Below are positions 40,022-44,106 of a stretch of 44,106 nt of DNA, one piece after another. A model generated the notes under the pieces. The model searched no databases. It worked only from the letters and a program-made list of their open reading frames with translations, and was not told where the DNA came from. Origin of the DNA: Candidatus Latescibacterota bacterium (GTDB taxonomy: Bacteria; Latescibacterota; UBA2968; SICM01); contig SICM01000013.1 in NCBI GenBank assembly GCA_009694805.1, forward strand, positions 1 to 44,106, in the 5' to 3' direction. Position numbers and translations under genes: made by a program. Position 1 is the first letter of the stretch; the number at the start of each line of letters is the position of its first letter.

Positions 40022-40810
40022 ATGGCCCTGGAGCTAGAGCTTCAAGGAAAGGCGGCGGCGGTGACGGGAGGGAGCGACGGAATCGGCAGGGCGATAGCGT
40101 CCAAACTGGCCGCAGAGGGCGTGAGCGTGGCCATCTGCGGCCGGCGGGAGGACGTGCTGGAGCGGACCGCGGAGGACATCCGGCTGCGCACGGGGAGCAT
40201 GGTCCTGGCCGTTCAGACAGACGTGACGAAGCCCGGCGAGGTCGAGGCCTTCATCCAGAAGACCGTCGAGGCGTTCGGGCGGGTCGACATCCTCGTCAAC
40301 AACGTCGGGACCTCCTCGGCCTCCCTGTTCGAGAACGCCACCGACCAGGTCTGGAAGGAGGACTTCGACCTGAAGGTCTTCTCCGCCATCCGCGCCTCGC
40401 GGGCGGCCATCCCCCACATGCGTCGCGTCGGAGGCGGGCGGATCGTCAACATCACCACCCCCGCCGGAAAGGCCCCGGGCCACGCGTCGGTGCCCACCTC
40501 CGTCAGCCGGGCCGCCGGGATCGCGCTGACCAAGGCGATGTCCAAAGACCACGCGCGGGAACATATCCTGGTCAACACCGTCTGCGTGGGGTCGATCAAG
40601 AGCGGCCAGTGGGTCCGGAGCTGGAAGGCCGAAGGGGGCCGGAGGAGCCTGGAGGAGTTCTACCGCCAGAGCGGAAAGGAGATCCCCGTGGGCCGGGTGG
40701 GAGAGGCGGAGGAGGTGGCGGACCTCGTCGCCTTCCTCGTGTCCGCGCGGGGCAGCTACATCACCGGGGCGGCGATCAACATCGACGGCGGGGCATCGGC
40801 GACGGTGTAA
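40022..40810 (+). CDS. short-chain dehydrogenase/reductase without canonical catalytic Tyr/Lys
   Basis: A 262-residue classical-SDR-sized protein. The nucleotide motif TGGSDGIG (residues 15-22) and NNVG (NNAG type) are present, as is INIDGG near the end. At the place of the catalytic YxxxK the sequence reads TSVSR (T159, R163), so both Tyr and Lys are replaced; the Ser position is ITTPAG. This matches a known subgroup of putative beta-ketoacyl-ACP-reductase-like SDRs that lacks the perfect tetrad. It may be a binding or atypical enzyme. AAAGGAGG precedes the ATG. Confidence 0.85.
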   Translation: MALELELQGKAAAVTGGSDGIGRAIASKLAAEGVSVAICGRREDVLERTAEDIRLRTGSMVLAVQTDVTKPGEVEAFIQKTVEAFGRVDILVNNVGTSSASLFENATDQVWKEDFDLKVFSAIRASRAAIPHMRRVGGGRIVNITTPAGKAPGHASVPTSVSRAAGIALTKAMSKDHAREHILVNTVCVGSIKSGQWVRSWKAEGGRRSLEEFYRQSGKEIPVGRVGEAEEVADLVAFLVSARGSYITGAAINIDGGASATV

Positions 40811-40830
40811 GGCAAACGGCAAACGGCCCC
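40808..40830. repeat. short heptamer array (GGCAAAC)
   Basis: GGCAAAC-GGCAAAC-GGCCCCC directly follows the SDR stop codon. Confidence 0.65.
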
Positions 40831-40867
40831 CAGCCCTCCCCCATCTCAAGGGGCAAAGCCCTTGTTT

Positions 40868-40904
40868 CCCCCTCCCTCCCCCACCCGTGGGGGGAGGGAG
40901 GGGG
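40868..40904. repeat. GC-rich palindrome
   Basis: CCCCCTCCCTCCCCCAC, a 3-nt spacer, then GTGGGGGGAGGGAGGGGG: arms of about 17 bp with one extra G. It sits between the SDR gene and the membrane-protein gene and may be a terminator. Confidence 0.75.
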
Positions 40905-40924
40905 GCAGGGGGTGGAAGGGGGGT

Positions 40925-40972
40925 GTCACGTTTCACGTCTCACGTTTCACGTCTCACGTTTCACGTCTCACG
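40925..40972. repeat. heptamer array (TCACGTT/TCACGTC), six units
   Basis: Alternating TCACGTT and TCACGTC, 7-bp period, ending in TCACGCC about 10 bp before the Shine-Dalgarno sequence of the membrane-protein gene. In the open frame it would read as HVSRFTSHVSRLT, but it lies upstream of the true start. Confidence 0.9.
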
Positions 40973-40993
40973 CCTTTTAAAGGAGGTCCTGGA

Positions 40994-42985
40994 TTGGAAG
41001 CTTCGAGGGGAGTGGGGGAAACAGGGGTTCAAGCGCACGCAGAGGTCGGAGTCTCGGCGCGGACGGAGGGGGTGAAGGGTCGGGCGATTCTGTGGGGGTT
41101 CCTCGTCGTCGTGGCGGTCAACGCCTGGATCACCTACGCAGGCTACGTGGCCCACACGTCGAGCATGAACATCACCAACTTCTCCATCGCCCTGCTCTCC
41201 CTCTACCTCGTCCTGCTCGTCGGGAACTGGGCCTGGGGGCGGTTCCGGCCGGCCTCCGCCCTCACCCCGGCGGAACTGTTCACCATTCTGACCATGGGCC
41301 TGGTCGGCTCGGTCATCCCGAGCCGGGGGCTGACCGGCATCTTCCTCGGGGCCCTCGCCAGCCCCTACTACCTGGCCACGCCAGAGAACCGGTGGGCCGA
41401 GTTCCTGCACGACCAGATCCCCGCCTGGATGGTCCCCCCCAACTCGGGCGGGGCGATGCAGTGGCTGTTCGAGGGCCTGCCCGAAGGCATGTCGATCCCG
41501 TGGGGGCTCTGGGTGATGCCCATCTTCTGGTGGACGCTCCTGATCGGGGCGGGCTTCCTGGTCTGCGCCTCCCTCATCGTCATTCTCCACCGGCAGTGGG
41601 CCGAGCACGAACGCCTCGCCTATCCCCTGCTGAACCCCGTCATCGAACTCACGACGGAGGCCGAGAAAGAGCGCCCCTCGCTCTTCAGAAACAGGCTGTT
41701 CTGGGCGGGCTTCGCCCTCTCCGGCGGGATCATCTGCTGGAATATGATCAACTATTTCAACCCCACCATCCCCCGCATCAACATGAGCCCCAACGCGGGG
41801 CTGTTCTACTTCGCCGAATACTTCCCGCCCCTGCTCACCCACATCAACACCTACACCATCGGGTTCGGCTACTTCGTCAACCTGGAGGTCCTGTTCAGCC
41901 TCTGGTTCTTCCACCTCTTCCTGCTATCGCAGAACGCCATCTTCCGGCGAATGGGGTTCTACTTCGGCGCAGACCACAAGGGGGGAGGGACCTACACCGA
42001 CCCGGTGGTCCAGTGGCAGTGCACCGGGGCGCTGTTCGCGTTCGTGGTCGTGGGGCTCTGGGTGGGGCGGAAACACCTCAAGGGGGTCTTCCGCAAGGCG
42101 TTCCGGGGGGATGCGACCGTCGAGGATGACGATGAGCTCATGTCCTACCGGGCCGCGGCCTTCTGCCTGATCGGCGGGCTGGCGTTCATCGTCGGGTGGC
42201 TGATGCAGTCCGGGATGGAGTTCCGGATGATCGCCCTCTACCTGCCGGCGGCGCTCATCATCTACATCGCCCTGGCCAAGTTCGTGTGCGAGTCCGGGAC
42301 CCTCTACCTCGGCGTGCCGGTCTCGCCGCAGGACTTCGCCCTGCAGGTGTTCGGGTCGCGCACGTTCAGCGCCGCCTCCATCACGGCCACGGCCTTCTCC
42401 AACTGCCTGAGCTGGGCGCTGTTCACCACCCCCCTGGCGATGGGGGCCAGGCTGGCGGACGCGATCCGGGGGAACAAGCGCCGGCTGTTCTGGGCCGTCT
42501 GCCTGGCCCTCCTCTCGGGCCTGGCCGTCAACATCGCGCTGACGATCTACTACGGCTACACCTACGGGGCCTACAACTTCTACGACTACCCGTTCGTGCG
42601 CTATGCCCCGAGCGTCATGAACGGCGCCGTGGCGATGATCCAGGACCCCTACGTGACCTCCTGGCCGCGCATCGCCTTCTTCGGCATCGGCGCCGCCTTC
42701 GTCTCCCTCCTGATGTTCATGCGGTATCGCTTCCCGGCCTGGCCCTTCCACCCCGTGGGATTCATCGTCTCCACGACGAGCATCCTGCACGAAATCCTCT
42801 CCCTGTTCCTCGTCTGGGCGTTCAAGATCATCATCATGCGCGTGGGCGGCGTGGCCCTCTACCGGCGGTTTCGGCCCCTCTTCATCGGCATCATCGTGGG
42901 CCGGGCCTTCGGCGTGGTCCTCTCCTTCGTCATCGACGTCATCTTCTTCCCCGGCCAGGGACACAGCGTTCACGGGTGGGTGTAA
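40994..42985 (+). CDS. polytopic membrane protein, DUF6784/DUF6785-like
   Basis: A 663-residue protein with about 14 hydrophobic segments, e.g. ILWGFLVVVAVNAWITYAGY, FFHLFLLSQNAIF and ALYLPAALIIYIALAKFVC. The sequence style, including TPAELFTILTMGLVGSVIP and GLTGIFLGALASPYYLATPE, resembles the DUF6784/DUF6785 family of uncharacterised membrane proteins in environmental bacteria (recognised from memory). Start TTG 40994 has AAAGGAGG 7 bp upstream; the frame upstream reads through the heptamer array. It may be a transporter. No substrate can be assigned. Confidence 0.78.
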   Translation: MEASRGVGETGVQAHAEVGVSARTEGVKGRAILWGFLVVVAVNAWITYAGYVAHTSSMNITNFSIALLSLYLVLLVGNWAWGRFRPASALTPAELFTILTMGLVGSVIPSRGLTGIFLGALASPYYLATPENRWAEFLHDQIPAWMVPPNSGGAMQWLFEGLPEGMSIPWGLWVMPIFWWTLLIGAGFLVCASLIVILHRQWAEHERLAYPLLNPVIELTTEAEKERPSLFRNRLFWAGFALSGGIICWNMINYFNPTIPRINMSPNAGLFYFAEYFPPLLTHINTYTIGFGYFVNLEVLFSLWFFHLFLLSQNAIFRRMGFYFGADHKGGGTYTDPVVQWQCTGALFAFVVVGLWVGRKHLKGVFRKAFRGDATVEDDDELMSYRAAAFCLIGGLAFIVGWLMQSGMEFRMIALYLPAALIIYIALAKFVCESGTLYLGVPVSPQDFALQVFGSRTFSAASITATAFSNCLSWALFTTPLAMGARLADAIRGNKRRLFWAVCLALLSGLAVNIALTIYYGYTYGAYNFYDYPFVRYAPSVMNGAVAMIQDPYVTSWPRIAFFGIGAAFVSLLMFMRYRFPAWPFHPVGFIVSTTSILHEILSLFLVWAFKIIIMRVGGVALYRRFRPLFIGIIVGRAFGVVLSFVIDVIFFPGQGHSVHGWV

Positions 42986-42986
42986 A

Positions 42987-43021
42987 AAAGTAGGGGCGAC
43001 CCGGCGGGTCGCCCCTACTTT
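42987..43021. terminator. bidirectional terminator containing 29-bp palindrome copy B
   Basis: AAAGTAGGGGCGACCC-GGC-GGGTCGCCCCTACTTT gives 16-bp arms. The core at 42990-43018 is identical to 12440-12468. On the minus strand it is followed by TTTACA after the arm, and on the plus strand the arm ends in TTT. It lies immediately after the membrane-protein stop codon and upstream of the fliN 3' end. Confidence 0.8.
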
Positions 43022-43037
43022 CACGTCTGCCGTCTGC

Positions 43038-43122
43038 CCTTCGATACGCGGCTTACAGCCGCTACTCAGGACATACGGTCTATCCGCTTATCCCGAGTAG
43101 CCCCGCAGGGGCGTATCGAGGG
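43038..43122. repeat. multi-stem palindrome CTTCGATACGC...GCGTATCGAGG
   Basis: Outer arms CTTCGATACGC (43039-43049) and GCGTATCGAGG (43111-43121) enclose GCGGCT-TAC-AGCCGC (43048-43062), CTACTC (43062-43067) with GAGTAG (43095-43100), and CCCCGCAGGGG (43101-43111). The arms fold as a cruciform. Short CGTCTGC heptamers flank it. It fills the gap after the terminator and before the fliN stop. Confidence 0.7.
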
Positions 43123-43140
43123 ACTGCCGTCTGCCTTTTC

Positions 43141-43707
43141 TTACTTCCTCGTGGGTCCGTTCAGCAACTCCGTGATCTTGATCCCGAACGTCTCCCCCAC
43201 GACCACGACCTCGCCGCGGGCGAACAGCTTGTTGTTGACCAGCACGTCCACAGGCTCCCGGTCCATCCGCTCCAGTTCGACCAGCGTCCCTTCCCCCCAC
43301 TGCAGGATCTCCTTGATGGGGGTCTGATTCGAGCCCAGCTCGACCGTGATCTTGACATTGACGTCGAGAATGCGCGAGAGACCGGCGGTCACCCCTTCGG
43401 TGTCCACAGGGGCCGAGAACGACGGGAACGGCGCGGCAGGGCTGCCTGCGTCGTCGCCCTGCATGGCCTTGAGCATCTCCATCTCAAGCATATCGTTCGA
43501 TGCCCCCCCGGAGGGTAAGGTCTCCGCCTGGGCCTCGGCCATGGCCTGCTGCATCATCCGCATCATCTCGTCTTCCGGGTTGTCAGACTCCGACGCCAGG
43601 GCCGCCTCCGAAGGCTCAGTGCCGGAGGCCTCCTGCTGCATCATCCGGAGCATTTCAGCCTCCAGTTCGTCTTCGCTCTTGTCGCCCCGGTTCGCTTCGT
43701 CCGGCAC
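43141..43707 (-). CDS. fliN: flagellar motor switch protein FliN, with repeated N-terminal motifs
   Basis: A 188-residue FliN. The C-terminal SpoA/surface-presentation domain (about residues 113-180) reads DVNVKITVELGSNQTPIKEI, GTLVELERMDREPVDVLVNN, FARGEVVVVGETFGIKITEL. The N-terminal 85 residues are acidic and contain three copies of an amphipathic motif: DELEAEMLRMMQQ (13-25), NPEDEMMRMMQQ (44-55) and MLEMEMLKAMQ (73-83). Repeats like these, comparable with the N-terminal CheY/CheC-binding motif of FliY, suggest binding of a partner in triplicate. GTG start at 43707, GGAGGTGA 6 bp upstream. FliN sits in the motor switch/C-ring. No other flagellar gene is in the window. Confidence 0.9.
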   Translation of the reverse strand: MPDEANRGDKSEDELEAEMLRMMQQEASGTEPSEAALASESDNPEDEMMRMMQQAMAEAQAETLPSGGASNDMLEMEMLKAMQGDDAGSPAAPFPSFSAPVDTEGVTAGLSRILDVNVKITVELGSNQTPIKEILQWGEGTLVELERMDREPVDVLVNNKLFARGEVVVVGETFGIKITELLNGPTRK

Positions 43708-43727
43708 GGTGGTTCACCTCCTTTTAT

Positions 43728-43900
43728 GGCAAACAGGAAAACAGGGGTCAGGAAAGCAAAAGCAGGTATCAGGTATCAGGTATCAGGTGTCAGGTGTCAG
43801 GTATCAGGGAAAGCAGAGATGGTTTTGTTTTTACCTGAAACCCGATACCCGAAACCGCAGTTGCCTTTTACCTGATCCCCGATACGCGGCACTCGAAACC
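43728..43900. repeat. heptamer array (CAGGTAT/CAGGTGT) with inverted degenerate partner
   Basis: Six to seven CAGGTAT/CAGGTGT units (about 43771-43812, 7-bp period) are preceded by AACAGG/CAGG words. Downstream words CCTGAAACCCGATACCCG and CCTGATCCCCGATACGCG (43833-43885) are related heptamers of opposite polarity. The array lies upstream of fliN and before the transposase; 43901-43984 probably contains the left end of that insertion sequence, with no resolved inverted repeat. Confidence 0.85.
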
Positions 43901-43984
43901 GCTCTTGTCTTTCCTTAAAACGTAGCCCAAAACGGCTAATAACTCACCTTACGCAGCGCGGGGAGAATTGATTAAATTTGGGGT

Positions 43985-44106
43985 ATGACCAACAAAGACC
44001 TTCTTGGCCTGTATAGCGATTACCTCATCAGTTCGTTTGGGCAAACGACTGCGACTGGTTTGGCATCGCTGCTGGGCGGGACAGTTAGCCATGACCGCAT
44101 CCAACG
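43985..44106 (+). mobile_element. 5' end of an insertion-sequence transposase (IS4/IS701-like), cut by the window
   Basis: ATG 43985 opens MTNKDLLGLYSDYLISSFGQ, then TTATGLASLLGGTVSHDRIQ, which resembles the N-terminus of a common DDE transposase family (MTNRDLLRLYTDYLLASFSQ type) of IS4/IS701-like elements. The region is less GC-rich than its neighbours, consistent with a mobile element. The gene continues past the window end. Confidence 0.78.

Noticed and set aside
40862-40993. Longer N-terminus (44 residues) of the membrane protein
   Set aside because: It reads through the palindrome and the heptamer array; TTG 40994 has a strong AAAGGAGG.
40925-43900. CRISPR array
   Set aside because: Units are 7 bp without spacers, and no cas genes occur.

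Overview
The window looks like part of a GC-rich (roughly two-thirds G+C) chromosome from an uncultivated, heterotrophic, probably Gram-negative-type bacterium. The combination of Gfo/Idh/MocA dehydrogenases, sugar-phosphate-isomerase TIM barrels, a sialidase-like protein, a UxuA/SelA-like/dehydrogenase set, an FG-GAP/ASPIC protein and a large DUF6784/DUF6785-like membrane protein is what I associate with Latescibacterota, Poribacteria or related lineages. This placement is inference and low in confidence. A fliN gene implies a flagellar motor. The right edge cuts a transposase gene, which would fit the end of an assembled contig.

Layout. 1-2578 (+): a possible gene tail and terminator, then a compact dehydrogenase / TIM-barrel isomerase / cupin operon. 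2776-24948 (-): an exported metallophosphatase-thioredoxin fusion, then a long housekeeping block. In transcription order this block runs FG-GAP/ASPIC protein, thrS, infC, rpmI, rplT, pheS, pheT, zapB-like, zapA, rny, ymdB, xseA, yaiI-like, phosphatase-TIM-barrel fusion, xseB, nadK, recN, hicB, hicA, pgsA. The thrS-infC-rpmI-rplT-pheST order is the classical one. infC starts at an ATT codon behind a perfect Shine-Dalgarno sequence. 25224-32732 (+): gamma-glutamyltransferase-like protein, NAD-dependent epimerase, sialidase-like protein, M15-type peptidase, gnd, and a zwf gene broken by one extra C in a C7 tract. 32801-38066 (-): cohesin-like exported protein, a small CxxC/CxxC protein, two tandem zinc dehydrogenases, mannonate dehydratase, and a SelA-like PLP enzyme; the last four look like a sugar-acid pathway. 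38455-42985 (+): M14 carboxypeptidase, an SDR without the usual catalytic Tyr and Lys, and a polytopic membrane protein. 43141-43707 (-): FliN. 43985-end (+): transposase start.

The most unusual feature is the spacer DNA. Almost every intergenic gap holds a short array whose unit is about 7 bp long but whose sequence differs from gap to gap. Several arrays are followed by an inverted array, so they fold into hairpins. One such pair lies in frame inside the ASPIC domain of the gene at 23161-24948. The spacers also hold a three-copy dispersed repeat (about 80-180 bp) ending in a 13-bp hairpin, two identical 29-bp palindromes 30 kb apart, and GC-rich polypyrimidine/polypurine palindromes, some built around the word CCCTGAGCG...GTCGAAGG. 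The signal peptide of the metallophosphatase fusion is also written in repeat-like DNA.
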